From assembly GCF_900167165.1 (NCBI RefSeq), contig NZ_FUXM01000003.1, positions 1 through 64,000 of the forward strand: a stretch of 64,000 nt of DNA, read 5' to 3'. The notes under the pieces are model-generated. The model was not told where the DNA came from. It saw only the letters and a list, made by a program, of their open reading frames with translations, and did no database searches. Source of the stretch: Carboxydocella sporoproducens DSM 16521 (GTDB lineage Bacteria; Bacillota; GCA-003054495; Carboxydocellales; Carboxydocellaceae). The position numbers and the translations under genes were made by a program. Numbering within the stretch: the stretch's first letter is position 1; the number at the start of each line of letters is the position of its first letter. Positions 25,659-34,694 of the stretch are shown in pieces.

Positions 25659-27551
25659 TTATTCTTCCAGGGTAGTCAGGTCACCGGGATCCTGACCTAG
25701 CTCCTGAGCTTTCAGTAAACGGCGCATGATTTTGCCAGAACGGGTTTTGGGCAATTTGGGGACAAAATCCAGTTCAGAGATAATTACTATGGGGCCCAGT
25801 TCATTGCGGACGTGGTTGACCAGCTCTTTTTTCAGTTCCTCTGTCCCCTCATAACCCAGTTTCAGGATGACGAAAGCTTTCAGTACTTCTCCTTTAACCG
25901 GATCGGGCTTGCCGATAGCGGCTGCTTCGGCTACTGCGGGATGGCTGACCAGAGCGCTTTCCACTTCCGCAGTACCGATGCGATGGCCGGCAATGTTCAG
26001 CACATCATCAGCCCGGCCCAGTACGGTGAAATACCCTTCTTCATCTTTCACTGCCACATCCCCGGTCAGATAATAGCCGGGAATAGTGGTCCAGGTTTTG
26101 CTGTAACGTTCATCATCACCGAAAACAGTGCGCAGCATGTGGGGGAAGGGGTTTTTCAGGACCAGCAAGCCGCCTTTGTTAGGAGGCTGGGGATTACCGG
26201 CTGAATCCACTACATCGGCCACCACTCCCGGCAGGGGGACTCCCACTTTCCCTGGTTTGGCAGCCATGGCTGGCAGAGTGCCCAGAGTGGGTCCGCCCAG
26301 CTCTGTTTGCCACCAGTTATCCACGATGTACCCGCCCTGGCTGGAAAGCAATACTTCATAGGCCCAGCGCCAGGCCTCGGGGTTCAGAGGCTCGCCAGCA
26401 CAGGTAATCAGGCGCAGGGAAGTCATGTTGTATTCTTTGGGATAGGTATCCCCGTATTTCATCAACAGGCGTATGGCAGTGGGGGCGGTAAAGATAACGG
26501 AGACCCTATATTTTTCTACTATTTCCCAGGGAGTGGCGGGACTGGGATAATCCAGGGCCCCTTCCCGGAAAACGGTGGTAATGCCCGCTACCAGGGGCGC
26601 ATAGACAATATAGGAATGGCCTACAATCCAGCCAATATCGGAAGTACACCAGAAAATATCATCATCCTTGAGGTCCATGAAAGTCCGGGCATGATAGTAA
26701 GTGCCCACCATGTAGCCGCCGTGGACATGCAATACTCCTTTGGGTTTACCGGTAGTGCCTGAGGTGTAGAGAATGAAGAGGGGATCTTCTGCTTCCATAA
26801 CTTCGGCGGGACAATCGGGTTTGTGGTTGAAGAGGGTGAGGAAATCCACTTCATTGTCTTTCAGGGGCACTTTTTCGGTTTTACGCTGCCAGAATATCAC
26901 TTTTTCAACACAGCTAACCCCTTCCAGAGCTTGATCGACTATGCTTTTGAGATCCACTTCCTTGCCGCGGCGATAACCGATATCGGCAGTGATCACCAGT
27001 TTGGCCTGCGAGTCGTTAATCCGTTCCCGCAGGGCACCGAAGCCGAGACCGGCATAAACCACACTGTGGATAGCTCCCAGCCTGGCACAGGCCAGCATGG
27101 AGATTACCCCTTCTAAGGTCAGGGGCATGTAGATAATGACCCGGTCGCCTTTTTGCAAGCCCAGGGCTTTCAGGCCATTGGCAAAACGGCAGACCCGGTC
27201 ATAGAGCTGGGCATAGGTTAGAGTCTGTTCACTGCCATCTTCACCCAGGAAAATAAAGGCGGCCTTGTTTTTCCGCCAGGTATTGAGGTGCCGGTCCAGG
27301 GCATTATAGGTAATATTGCATTTCCCCTCGCTAAACCAGCGATGTTTGGGATATTCCCATTCCAGGACTTTTTCCCAGGGCGAAAACCATTCCAGCTCAG
27401 CTGCTACTTTGCCCCAGAATTCCTCCGGCTGGCTGACGGAATAAGGATAGATTTCTTCGTAATTGGGCAGGGCAGCATTTTCTTTAATTCTGGCCGGGGG
27501 CTCATATTTTGTTTCTACCTGCAACAGGTTATCCAGCTTAAGATCTTCCAA
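25659..27551 (-). CDS. acs: Acetyl-CoA synthetase (AMP-forming)
   Basis: A 630-aa ANL-superfamily enzyme that activates acetate with ATP and CoA. The P-loop-like YTSGTTGKPKG, the block WWQTELGG, the hinge GRADDVLNIAGHRIG and the acetylation-site lysine in PKTRSGKIMRR are all seen. TTG at 27551 (minus) has GGAGGT seven bases upstream; a GTG three codons earlier would sit on the ribosome site. It heads an acs-lrgA-lrgB unit. Confidence 0.95.
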   Translation of the reverse strand: MEDLKLDNLLQVETKYEPPARIKENAALPNYEEIYPYSVSQPEEFWGKVAAELEWFSPWEKVLEWEYPKHRWFSEGKCNITYNALDRHLNTWRKNKAAFIFLGEDGSEQTLTYAQLYDRVCRFANGLKALGLQKGDRVIIYMPLTLEGVISMLACARLGAIHSVVYAGLGFGALRERINDSQAKLVITADIGYRRGKEVDLKSIVDQALEGVSCVEKVIFWQRKTEKVPLKDNEVDFLTLFNHKPDCPAEVMEAEDPLFILYTSGTTGKPKGVLHVHGGYMVGTYYHARTFMDLKDDDIFWCTSDIGWIVGHSYIVYAPLVAGITTVFREGALDYPSPATPWEIVEKYRVSVIFTAPTAIRLLMKYGDTYPKEYNMTSLRLITCAGEPLNPEAWRWAYEVLLSSQGGYIVDNWWQTELGGPTLGTLPAMAAKPGKVGVPLPGVVADVVDSAGNPQPPNKGGLLVLKNPFPHMLRTVFGDDERYSKTWTTIPGYYLTGDVAVKDEEGYFTVLGRADDVLNIAGHRIGTAEVESALVSHPAVAEAAAIGKPDPVKGEVLKAFVILKLGYEGTEELKKELVNHVRNELGPIVIISELDFVPKLPKTRSGKIMRRLLKAQELGQDPGDLTTLEE

Positions 27552-27757
27552 ACTGTCCACCTCCAGTGATAAAAATCTTTCTTACCACTATTTTTGACTA
27601 AAAATATAAAAAAGTGAATAAATATGCATTAAATCAGCAAAAAAGGGAGGGGAACAGTCGCTGGCGCGGGGTAAAAAAATTACCAGCCATTTACCTTTAA
27701 TTGAGCTGCCATTCAATATATAATAAAGAAAGACTATGAATGGGGGAGGAAAGAACC

Positions 27758-27949
27758 ATGGATTTGCTCACAGCATTAGAAGAAGCATTACAGGAGGAAA
27801 TAGAAGCCCAAAAAAAATACCGGGAAGCAGCTGCCCAGGCAGCCGATCCCGAAACCCGCTTGCTCTTTGAACAATTGGTTCGTGAGGAGGAACAGCACGA
27901 AAAACGCATTCGTGAAAGAATAAAAGCGGTCAAGCTTTTAGGCTATTAA
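27758..27949 (+). CDS. Small ferritin/rubrerythrin-like two-helix protein
   Basis: A 63-aa protein with two helices rich in Glu: LEEALQEEIEAQKKYREAA and LVREEEQHEKRI. The pattern (E...EExxH) is half of a ferritin-like four-helix bundle, so it may dimerise to bind a di-iron centre. GGGGGAGG lies before ATG 27758. TATAAT at 27719-27724 is a plausible -10. The stop overlaps the convergent neighbour by four bases. Role uncertain: iron binding or oxidative stress. Confidence 0.75.
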   Translation: MDLLTALEEALQEEIEAQKKYREAAAQAADPETRLLFEQLVREEEQHEKRIRERIKAVKLLGY

Positions 27950-29205
27950 TAAATGGCAGATAAAAAGAGCATAAGGCCAAATAGGGCAACCAGGAGAGCC
28001 AGGGAAATTCTGAGCTTACTTCTGGCTGCTGAGTGGCCCTGGAATTTTTCCGCGGAAAAATGGGTAACTGCTACAGCAGCACTGGCAAAACCCACAACTA
28101 CCGCTAGCTTGAGCAGGGCCGGAATGTGATGAAAGGTGGTTTCTGGAGTCAGGGTTTTCCAGATGGACAGGCTATAATAGATAACCACTATAAACTCAAT
28201 GAATGCGGCCGCTACTTGCAGGGAGAGGCCTTCCTTCTGGAGCAGCACTGTTTCATTGGCATGAATCAGTTCTACCTGGGTTTGGACTACATCAATGGCG
28301 GCTTTGGCGTTCTGGAGTGAAAGCTGTAATTGCTGGGAAGTATTATGGAAATCTTTGAGCTGGTTACTGAACTCAGGCAATACATCTGTTAACAGTGCTT
28401 TAGGACCGGCGCTTTCTTTGGTTAAACGCAGGAGAATTTTGCTCTGCCGGTTGATATCCAGCTGTAAAGTGGCTTCAATATTCTTGAGTACCAGGGCATT
28501 ACTGCCCAGGGTGCCATAGAGCTGGGCCAGTTCCTGCAGGGTTTCTTCCCAGAAGAGGCTTTTTTCTTTTTCCGATTGCTGTTCCAGCTGTTTCTGTTTA
28601 TGCAGAATGCTGGCCAGGCGGCGGTCGATTTCCCGCTTGTCTTGAGTGATCATTTTTCTCTGGTCTTTAAACAAGCGCAGCTCCTGGTTCAGGCAAAAAA
28701 AGCCCAGATCCAGCAGGGGTAAGTCCCTCAGGGCCAAAGGCTCCAGGGAGCGATCTGCTACAGGGAGCAGGTGATAATAATGGTGCTGCCTATTTGCATA
28801 GTTATGCCGCAAGAGGCCATATTTGGTGACTGTAGTGGCAGTCTCCTGCAAAAGCGGCCGGGGCAAATCCAGTTCCTCTGCCGGAGCGACGACCAGGGTA
28901 GTCTGGCCCAGAAGATAATCAGCATCTTCGGGTGAAGTCACCACTTCGGGCAGAAGCTGGGCTGGTGAGCCTTCCAGCCATTGTACGACAATCGTTATGG
29001 TTTCAAATTCGAACAGAAGTGCCCTGCCGGCGGGAATGACTATTTCTTTTAACAGATTAAGTTCATTTTCATTGACCAGATCGGCCCAGGCAGGAGGAGA
29101 TTCTGTACCTAGCTGGTGGTTACTCAATTGTTGCCAGAGGTTGACGATCTCTGCTTCGTCCCGGGAAAACAGATACTGATAATGAATAATACCGTTTCTT
29201 GCCAT
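27946..29205 (-). CDS. Coiled-coil protein with C-terminal membrane anchor, unknown
   Basis: A 419-aa protein I do not recognise. Residues 1 to ~190 are a soluble globular part; ~195-330 is rich in Q, E, K and L and looks like coiled coil; ~335-419 holds three hydrophobic segments with a charged loop (HFSAEKFQGHSAARSK). There is no signal peptide. GGAGG lies before ATG 29205 (minus), which matches the promoter at 29232-29260. The layout suggests a peripheral protein held at the membrane; nothing in the neighbours explains it. Confidence 0.6.
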   Translation of the reverse strand: MARNGIIHYQYLFSRDEAEIVNLWQQLSNHQLGTESPPAWADLVNENELNLLKEIVIPAGRALLFEFETITIVVQWLEGSPAQLLPEVVTSPEDADYLLGQTTLVVAPAEELDLPRPLLQETATTVTKYGLLRHNYANRQHHYYHLLPVADRSLEPLALRDLPLLDLGFFCLNQELRLFKDQRKMITQDKREIDRRLASILHKQKQLEQQSEKEKSLFWEETLQELAQLYGTLGSNALVLKNIEATLQLDINRQSKILLRLTKESAGPKALLTDVLPEFSNQLKDFHNTSQQLQLSLQNAKAAIDVVQTQVELIHANETVLLQKEGLSLQVAAAFIEFIVVIYYSLSIWKTLTPETTFHHIPALLKLAVVVGFASAAVAVTHFSAEKFQGHSAARSKLRISLALLVALFGLMLFLSAIY

Positions 29206-29231
29206 CTTTTGCCTCCTTTCCCCTAGCATAA

Positions 29232-29260
29232 AGTATATCATTTGCCACCCGGGGAAGCAA
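29232..29260 (-). promoter_or_regulatory. Promoter for the coiled-coil membrane protein
   Basis: On the minus strand TTGCTT (29260-29255) and TATACT (29237-29232) are 17 bp apart, with TGA before the -10 (extended type). A divergent TATAAT (29266-29271) on the plus strand probably serves the CoA-binding gene, so the two promoters overlap back to back. Confidence 0.65.
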
Positions 29261-29302
29261 AGGGGTATAATAGATTTAAGTATATTCAGAGGAGGCGGGT
29301 GT

Positions 29303-29713
29303 ATGTATACTGACCAGGAACTTAAGGCAATTCTGGATGAGATGCGGACAATTGCCATCGTGGGCATTTCCGACAAAGAAGACCGGCCCAGTTACCGGGT
29401 GGCAAAGTACCTGCAGGACCAGGGGTACAGGATCATTCCCGTCAATCCCCGTTTGCAGGAGGTGCTAGGGGAAAAAGCCTATCCTGACCTGAAGAGCATT
29501 CCTGAACCTGTAGATGTGGTGGATGTTTTCCGCAAACCGGAAGAAGTGGTGCCAGTAGCCCGGGAAGCAGTGGAAATCGGGGCGAAAGTTCTCTGGTTAC
29601 AACTGGGGATTCAAAATGAGGAAGCGGAAAAACTGGCTGCTGCAGCAGGACTTAAGACCGTAGCAGATCGTTGCCTGAAAATAGAACATGCACGTTTAAT
29701 GGAGAGGGGTTAA
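29303..29713 (+). CDS. CoA-binding domain protein (YccU family)
   Basis: A 136-aa Rossmann-fold protein. The start MRTIAIVGISDKEDRPSYRV and the block VDVVDVFRKPEEV are typical of the CoA-binding-2 family. AGAGGAGG lies before the ATG. These proteins bind CoA but their role is not known. The DUF89 gene begins four bases after the stop. Confidence 0.9.
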   Translation: MYTDQELKAILDEMRTIAIVGISDKEDRPSYRVAKYLQDQGYRIIPVNPRLQEVLGEKAYPDLKSIPEPVDVVDVFRKPEEVVPVAREAVEIGAKVLWLQLGIQNEEAEKLAAAAGLKTVADRCLKIEHARLMERG

Positions 29714-29716
29714 TCG

Positions 29717-30586
29717 ATGCAAGTTAGCTTGGAGTGTGTACCCTGTTATTTGCGCCAGGTATTGAATGCCATGCAACACGGTGAGATACCCGCTGAAGAA
29801 CAGGGTAAAATACTGGACCAGATTCTCCTTGAGATTCCGCAGCTGGACAAGACTGCCACTCCGGCTTTAAACTCTTCCCTGTTATTGCACCGTTTGCAGG
29901 AAATGGCCGGGGTCGGGGATCTTTTCCAGGAGGCCAAGGAAAAATCCAATGAGCAGGCCCTGGCCTTATTACCCCTGCTGCGGGAAATGGTCAGTGAGGC
30001 GGATTGGCCGCTGGAACTGGCAGTTAAGCTGGCTGTAGCCGGTAATATAGTGGATCTGGGGATATTGCAGGATTATGACCTGGAGGCCAGCATTCGACAA
30101 GTTTTACATGAACCTTTTACCATTTACCATCTCCCGGCACTGGCCCAGGATCTGCGCACAGCCCGGAAGGTGCTGATTATCGGGGATAACAGCGGGGAAA
30201 TCATTTTTGATTCTCTGCTGGTGGAACAATTGCTTGCTTTGGACCTGGAGGTAACTTACAGTGTCAAAGCCGGGCCCATTCTCAATGATGCTACCCGTGA
30301 GGATGCGGAAGCTGCTGGCTTGCCCCGGTTGTGCCGGGTGATCGATACCGGAAATAATTTTCTCGGCGTAGTTCCCGAACGTTCAGGACAGGAGTTTTTA
30401 CAGGCCATGGCTGAAGCTGATGTGGTTATTTCCAAAGGCCAGGCCAATTATGAGTCTCTGGAGGGTACGGAACTGGCTGGTGAAAAAACGTATTTTTTGC
30501 TCAAGGCCAAATGCCCACTGGTAGCAGCTCATCTAGGGGTTGAACTGGGCGACCTGGTACTGAAAAAGAATGACTTGAGGCGGTAA
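29717..30586 (+). CDS. DUF89/ARMT1-like metal-dependent phosphatase
   Basis: A 289-aa member of the DUF89 damage-control phosphatase family. The N-terminal ECVPCYLRQ has the conserved Cys pair, GDNSGEIIFD the metal-binding Asp/Asn, and SKGQANYESLEG the second conserved block. Relatives dephosphorylate harmful sugar phosphates or phosphopantetheine-type side products. It is probably co-transcribed with the CoA-binding gene four bases upstream, which would agree with a CoA-related substrate (inference). Confidence 0.88.
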   Translation: MQVSLECVPCYLRQVLNAMQHGEIPAEEQGKILDQILLEIPQLDKTATPALNSSLLLHRLQEMAGVGDLFQEAKEKSNEQALALLPLLREMVSEADWPLELAVKLAVAGNIVDLGILQDYDLEASIRQVLHEPFTIYHLPALAQDLRTARKVLIIGDNSGEIIFDSLLVEQLLALDLEVTYSVKAGPILNDATREDAEAAGLPRLCRVIDTGNNFLGVVPERSGQEFLQAMAEADVVISKGQANYESLEGTELAGEKTYFLLKAKCPLVAAHLGVELGDLVLKKNDLRR

Positions 30587-30591
30587 AACTC

Positions 30592-32943
30592 ATGAAGAAA
30601 AAAGGCCTGTACTTTATTGGAATTATTATCCTGTTAGCTGGCGCATTCTATTATTTTTGGCCGCGACCGGGGGTACAGCCTCAGTTTCAGCAACAACCGG
30701 TAACAAGACTGGGCGAAGAAGGCCGGGTTGCAGTGCTGGAATATCATGATTTTAATTCGCCCGGAGGGTTTAGTATCTCCGGCGAGCAATTTCGCCGTCA
30801 GCTCCAGGCACTGCGCCAGGCAGGCTATACTCTGGTCACCCCTGAAGAATTTCGGGACTGGTTACAGGGAAAAAAGGAGATAAAGGATAAGAGCATTCTC
30901 CTCACTATTGATGATGGTTATGCCAGTGTTGCCGAGATTGTTCCCATTCTGCGGGAATTCAAAGCGCGGGCCCTGGTCTTTCTGGTTACTTCCCGTACAG
31001 GCAAACCGAAATTGACTGACGCTCAGCTGCAGGAGTTTGCTGACGTTCTACGGCCGGAAAGTCATACCCATAATCTGCACTATCAAGGGGAGATCAGACC
31101 GGGGAAAACAGGACCAGCCCTGACCTCCCGTCTCTGGCTGGCTGCTGAAGGTCGCCAGGAGAACAGGGATGAGTATAAATTGCGCCTGAGAACCGACCTG
31201 GAAACAAGTCTGGCTACTTTACTACCAGTTAATAAACGGCCGGAATTTTTCGCCTATCCCTATGGGGTAAGCAACAGTGATGTAATTCAGTTATTGAAGG
31301 AACATGGAATCAAATTTGCCTTTGGTACCAAGCCTGGCCTGGTCACTCGCAAGAGCGATCCCTGGTACTTGCCCCGTTTTGAGGTAGGCATGCCGTCCTT
31401 TACCCCGGAACGGCTGCTGGCCATGCTGGAAGTGGAGTTTGGCAAGAGGGAAGCCTTCAGTGGCTGGCAACTGGCTGGCATTGATAACTTCCAGCCCAGG
31501 ATTTTCTGGCTGGAGGAAGGCCAGGTACGGGAAGCCCTGCAAATTACCGGGCCGGGCTGGAAATTCCAAAAAATAACCAGGGACCAGCTGGGACCATTTC
31601 GACGCTGGCAGTTGAGCTGGGAAAAAGAGAATGGGGAAAAACTGGCCATCGACCTTTACTCTGTTCCAGGCGGGGGCATGTACCTGCTGGAGTGGACCCC
31701 TGCTAATCAGGATAGTAAGTTAGTCTACCACTGGCAACGGGTAGGGGAAAAGGGGCCCTGGCAGGTGCGGACCATATCCTATCGGCCCTCTCAGTATGGC
31801 CCTTACAGTCAACTGGCTTCAATGGTTACTACCAGCTCCTGGCCTGCTCCAGACGACAAATGGCTGGTCCAACCCAACCGCGGCTATTTCTGGCCGGGGC
31901 AGAAAGGGGAAGTCTATCTCAGTCGCGGTGACAGCTGGGAGGTTCTGCAGGAAGATACCCGCAGGGAACTGGACCCAGGGGCCAAAGTACAATTGCATAG
32001 CAACCAGTATGGTACTGCTCTCTGGTATTCCGTTACCGGGCTAAAACCCGGCCAGGCTTACAGCCAGTGGGGTGCCGTTGCCAGTGAGCAGTTGCTTAAC
32101 TGGGAGAATCAGATTAGCATTGCCGATGTGCGTCGGGCTGATGGTGACCGTTATCGTAAAGTTTTACGCGATGGGATCTATAACCAAACCCCGGGTGGAT
32201 ATGAGCCCGGGGGGGAGCGGGTCTTCTGGCGTATCCCCGCCCAGCATGTGGGCATGATGGCATTAGACCATGATGAGGTATTTTTCCGAAACCTGGTTGC
32301 CCTCAGCCTGTTTAATGCCGTTGAGCGCCAGAATCAGGCCGGGATCTGGCCGACAGAACATCTTGTTAAAAATTTGAAAGAAAAATATGGTCTGGACCAG
32401 CCTTTCTTTGATACGCGCTTTAATACCGATACCGGTATGTTTTTATTAAAGGTGTATCGTCAATACCAGATTCAGGCTGCCTGCCAGAAGGCGGAGCAGT
32501 ACGGTAAATATCTCTGGCTCTATGTGGAAAATAACCATTTTACCACTCAAAACAAAGGCTATCTGGTTTATGATTACCAGAATCTAACGGCTAGCAAAGT
32601 AATTACCCATACCAGTCTCAATCATCAGCTAGCCGAGATCAACTTTTTCCTGGAACTGTATTTGTTAACTGGTGAGGAGGCCTGGTTGACTCAGGCAGAG
32701 AAAATGCTACAGGGCATCAGGGATATTGGTACAGCCTGGATTAAACCAGATGGAGATTTGCATTATGCCTACTTGCCAGATGGCAGTTTGGGCATGCAGG
32801 ATTATCCGCTGGTAACCCTGAAGGATTTGTTGTATACCCAGGAGCTGCTGTTGAAAATCAAAGGGAGTCGAGATCCCTTGCTGGACCAGCTGATAAGCAG
32901 CAAACAGGCGTATTTACAAAAACAAAAACTAGGACCGCAATAG
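30592..32943 (+). CDS. Membrane-anchored polysaccharide deacetylase with C-terminal alpha-helical toroid domain
   Basis: A 783-aa protein. An N-terminal hydrophobic segment (about 5-22) anchors or exports it. Residues ~45-280 are a NodB deacetylase: LEYHDF, the metal Asp pair in LTIDDGY and the His motif SHTHNLH. A middle part of beta character follows. The last ~250 residues resemble the helical domain of glucuronyl C5-epimerases and glycosidases (NHQLAEINFFLELYLLTG, LQGIRDIG). It likely modifies a cell-surface or exopolysaccharide. The combination is long for a deacetylase (usual ~250-400 aa). Confidence 0.83.
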   Translation: MKKKGLYFIGIIILLAGAFYYFWPRPGVQPQFQQQPVTRLGEEGRVAVLEYHDFNSPGGFSISGEQFRRQLQALRQAGYTLVTPEEFRDWLQGKKEIKDKSILLTIDDGYASVAEIVPILREFKARALVFLVTSRTGKPKLTDAQLQEFADVLRPESHTHNLHYQGEIRPGKTGPALTSRLWLAAEGRQENRDEYKLRLRTDLETSLATLLPVNKRPEFFAYPYGVSNSDVIQLLKEHGIKFAFGTKPGLVTRKSDPWYLPRFEVGMPSFTPERLLAMLEVEFGKREAFSGWQLAGIDNFQPRIFWLEEGQVREALQITGPGWKFQKITRDQLGPFRRWQLSWEKENGEKLAIDLYSVPGGGMYLLEWTPANQDSKLVYHWQRVGEKGPWQVRTISYRPSQYGPYSQLASMVTTSSWPAPDDKWLVQPNRGYFWPGQKGEVYLSRGDSWEVLQEDTRRELDPGAKVQLHSNQYGTALWYSVTGLKPGQAYSQWGAVASEQLLNWENQISIADVRRADGDRYRKVLRDGIYNQTPGGYEPGGERVFWRIPAQHVGMMALDHDEVFFRNLVALSLFNAVERQNQAGIWPTEHLVKNLKEKYGLDQPFFDTRFNTDTGMFLLKVYRQYQIQAACQKAEQYGKYLWLYVENNHFTTQNKGYLVYDYQNLTASKVITHTSLNHQLAEINFFLELYLLTGEEAWLTQAEKMLQGIRDIGTAWIKPDGDLHYAYLPDGSLGMQDYPLVTLKDLLYTQELLLKIKGSRDPLLDQLISSKQAYLQKQKLGPQ

Positions 32944-32960
32944 CGCGGCCCTAGTTTTTT
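32924..32960. terminator. Bidirectional terminator between convergent genes
   Basis: AAAAACTAGG...CCGC pairs with GCGG...CCTAGTTTTT around a six-base loop with one mismatch. It gives a T run on both strands and serves the deacetylase (plus) and the P-loop protein (minus); the stem lies partly within both coding ends. Confidence 0.88.
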
Positions 32961-34060
32961 GTTTCTTCAGCATATTGCAAAATCCGGTTGAGGATTTCTT
33001 CCCGGCGCTGATTGATGGCGGTGAAATCCATGGCGGGAATGTAGTAGGTTTCCATGCGGTCATGTTCGGCTTTGGCTTCTTTAATATATTTAACCGCCCG
33101 GTAGAAAGAGGTCCAGAAACGGCCTTTAACACTGTCGATTTCAGTAGTATAGAGAGATAAACGCTGACGATTGAGATAATCATTTAGATTATAAATTGTA
33201 GCTGTTGCCGGCAGCTGCAGGTCTGAGGGGATATTGCCATTGATAACTGCCACTTTCAAGGCGGGGATGATGATCCCATCCAGTTTGGTCGGGTCAAAGG
33301 AGCAATGATAGGCCTGGCAGTCCAGTCCTAGCAACTGGGCCCTGGTCAGGAGCCGTTCGATCAGGGTGGATTTGCCGGTGCCTGGATCTCCTTGCAGGAC
33401 AAAGATTTTATCAACACCAATCAACAAGGTATCCCAGCTGTTTACCGGGCCGAGGGGTGTGATGGCTGAGGCAAAAAGGCGACGGATTTTGGCGGGACGG
33501 ATAAACTGGGGTTTAATATCAGCAAAGATTTCCTCTTCTAGTTTGAGGGTAAGGCGGTTAACCTGAGGAAAATTCTGGCTTTCCTGCAGATAGGATTCCC
33601 ATTCATCCAGAACAATCTTGGCTTCCGCCAGAGCCTGATAGGCGATGACAAAGAGGCGGCCCACCCGGGCATTGCTTTCCATGATGGCAGTCTTATTGGC
33701 CCGCAGCATATCTTCCTGCCAGTGGTCACCGAGATGGATGATTTCGTCTACTGCCCCGGGGTTTTTGGGATCAACTCCATGGGGGGCGGTACCATCCAGC
33801 AAGGCGATCCGCAGAGCGGGGATTACCACGCCATCCAGGGAATTATTGTCGGAAGAACAGCAGTGAAATTCTACTTCATACCCCTGTTCCAGCATGGCTT
33901 CACCGATACGGCGCATGAAGGTGGACTTACCGACCCCGGGGCCACCCTTGATAACGAAAATGCGGGTAGCATCGGGTTCAATCATGTGATGATAGAGAGA
34001 ATAGAATCCCTGACAAGTGTTCCCACCCGGGAAAAGACGCCGTAGAATTCCTTTGTTCAC
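32951..34060 (-). CDS. Duplicated P-loop ATPase (PRK06851-like)
   Basis: A 369-aa protein made of two similar halves, each starting with a Walker A: KGGPGVGKST near residue 40 and QGDPGTGKST near 225. Each half has a parallel block, SLDGVVIPALRIALLDG and KLDGIIIPALKVAVING. An internal duplication is clear. GTG 34060 (minus) has GGGAGG seven bases upstream. The family is common in Firmicutes, but its function is unknown. All nucleotide-binding residues are present in both halves. Confidence 0.85.
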   Translation of the reverse strand: MNKGILRRLFPGGNTCQGFYSLYHHMIEPDATRIFVIKGGPGVGKSTFMRRIGEAMLEQGYEVEFHCCSSDNNSLDGVVIPALRIALLDGTAPHGVDPKNPGAVDEIIHLGDHWQEDMLRANKTAIMESNARVGRLFVIAYQALAEAKIVLDEWESYLQESQNFPQVNRLTLKLEEEIFADIKPQFIRPAKIRRLFASAITPLGPVNSWDTLLIGVDKIFVLQGDPGTGKSTLIERLLTRAQLLGLDCQAYHCSFDPTKLDGIIIPALKVAVINGNIPSDLQLPATATIYNLNDYLNRQRLSLYTTEIDSVKGRFWTSFYRAVKYIKEAKAEHDRMETYYIPAMDFTAINQRREEILNRILQYAEETKN

Positions 34061-34285
34061 TCTCGAACCTCCCTAGTTGTTTTGGGCTTTTGCCCTAATA
34101 AATATATATGATATTTTTAGGCAAGTGTGCATAGAAAATTCACAATTATCAGTTTGCCAAGATAGAATTCTGGTTTTGATTGTTCATTTGATCATCATTC
34201 ATTGAAGCTCCCCTCCTTTAAATTTCCGTGCTTAACCGGCGCACGTTGCCGTAATATAAAAACCACTTTAATATGCTTATAACGC

Positions 34286-34318
34286 AAGAAGCGCCTAAGT
34301 CTCACTTAGACGCTTCTT
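34286..34318. repeat. 15-bp inverted repeat
   Basis: Two 15-base arms (34286-34300 and 34304-34318) pair around a CTC loop with one non-Watson-Crick position, which is G-U if read on the minus strand. There is no T run, so it is not a normal terminator. It sits between phage-derived and resident genes. Confidence 0.6.
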
Positions 34319-34351
34319 AGGAACTCCATCTACTCTTGGTAGCTGAGCTTA

Positions 34352-34387
34352 TAAAAATACCACCTCAACCGCTTTGGTTGGGTGGTT
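34352..34387 (-). terminator. Terminator of the toxin/immunity pair
   Basis: On the minus strand AACCACCCAACC pairs with GGTTGAGGTGGT around a five-base loop, followed by ATTTTTA. It comes two bases after the immunity stop. Confidence 0.85.
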
Positions 34388-34388
34388 A

Positions 34389-34694
34389 TTAATTCACTTG
34401 TGGGTTTAGCTTTCCTTCGACAACTTCATTAAGATACCACCACCAATGGGACTTAGGCTTATTCTTTTGTTCTGCTTCTAAAAAACCTTTTAATGCCTTA
34501 TAAAACAGTGGGGCTCTCTCAATGAGAATTCTATCCAGCTTTTTAATTTCCTCTTTTTCTGTTTCATTGAAGTCATTAATATGTTCCTGAATAACATCTC
34601 TGCATGCTAACTCATATAAATGTTCAAATGGGCTAAGGTCCCATTCACCATTGACAAAAATATCATAGCCTTTAATTAAATGTTTATTGTCCAT
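34389..34694 (-). CDS. Probable immunity protein to the MuF-type toxin
   Basis: A 101-aa acidic, mostly helical protein without signal or membrane segment and with no family I recognise. Its start overlaps the toxin gene by 11 bp and it is followed directly by a terminator, so it is expressed as the second gene of a pair. Small acidic cytoplasmic proteins behind a polymorphic toxin are usually its antidote. The assignment is from context only. Confidence 0.6.
   Translation of the reverse strand: MDNKHLIKGYDIFVNGEWDLSPFEHLYELACRDVIQEHINDFNETEKEEIKKLDRILIERAPLFYKALKGFLEAEQKNKPKSHWWWYLNEVVEGKLNPQVN

Larger units (their letters stand above)
34061..34388. other. Intergenic stretch without a gene
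   Basis: This 328-bp AT-rich gap holds no convincing coding frame or RNA signature. It contains the 15-bp hairpin at 34286-34318 and the terminator at 34352-34387. The P-loop gene's promoter should lie near its right... upstream side, around 34070-34130, but no clear -35/-10 pair stands out. Confidence 0.5.
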
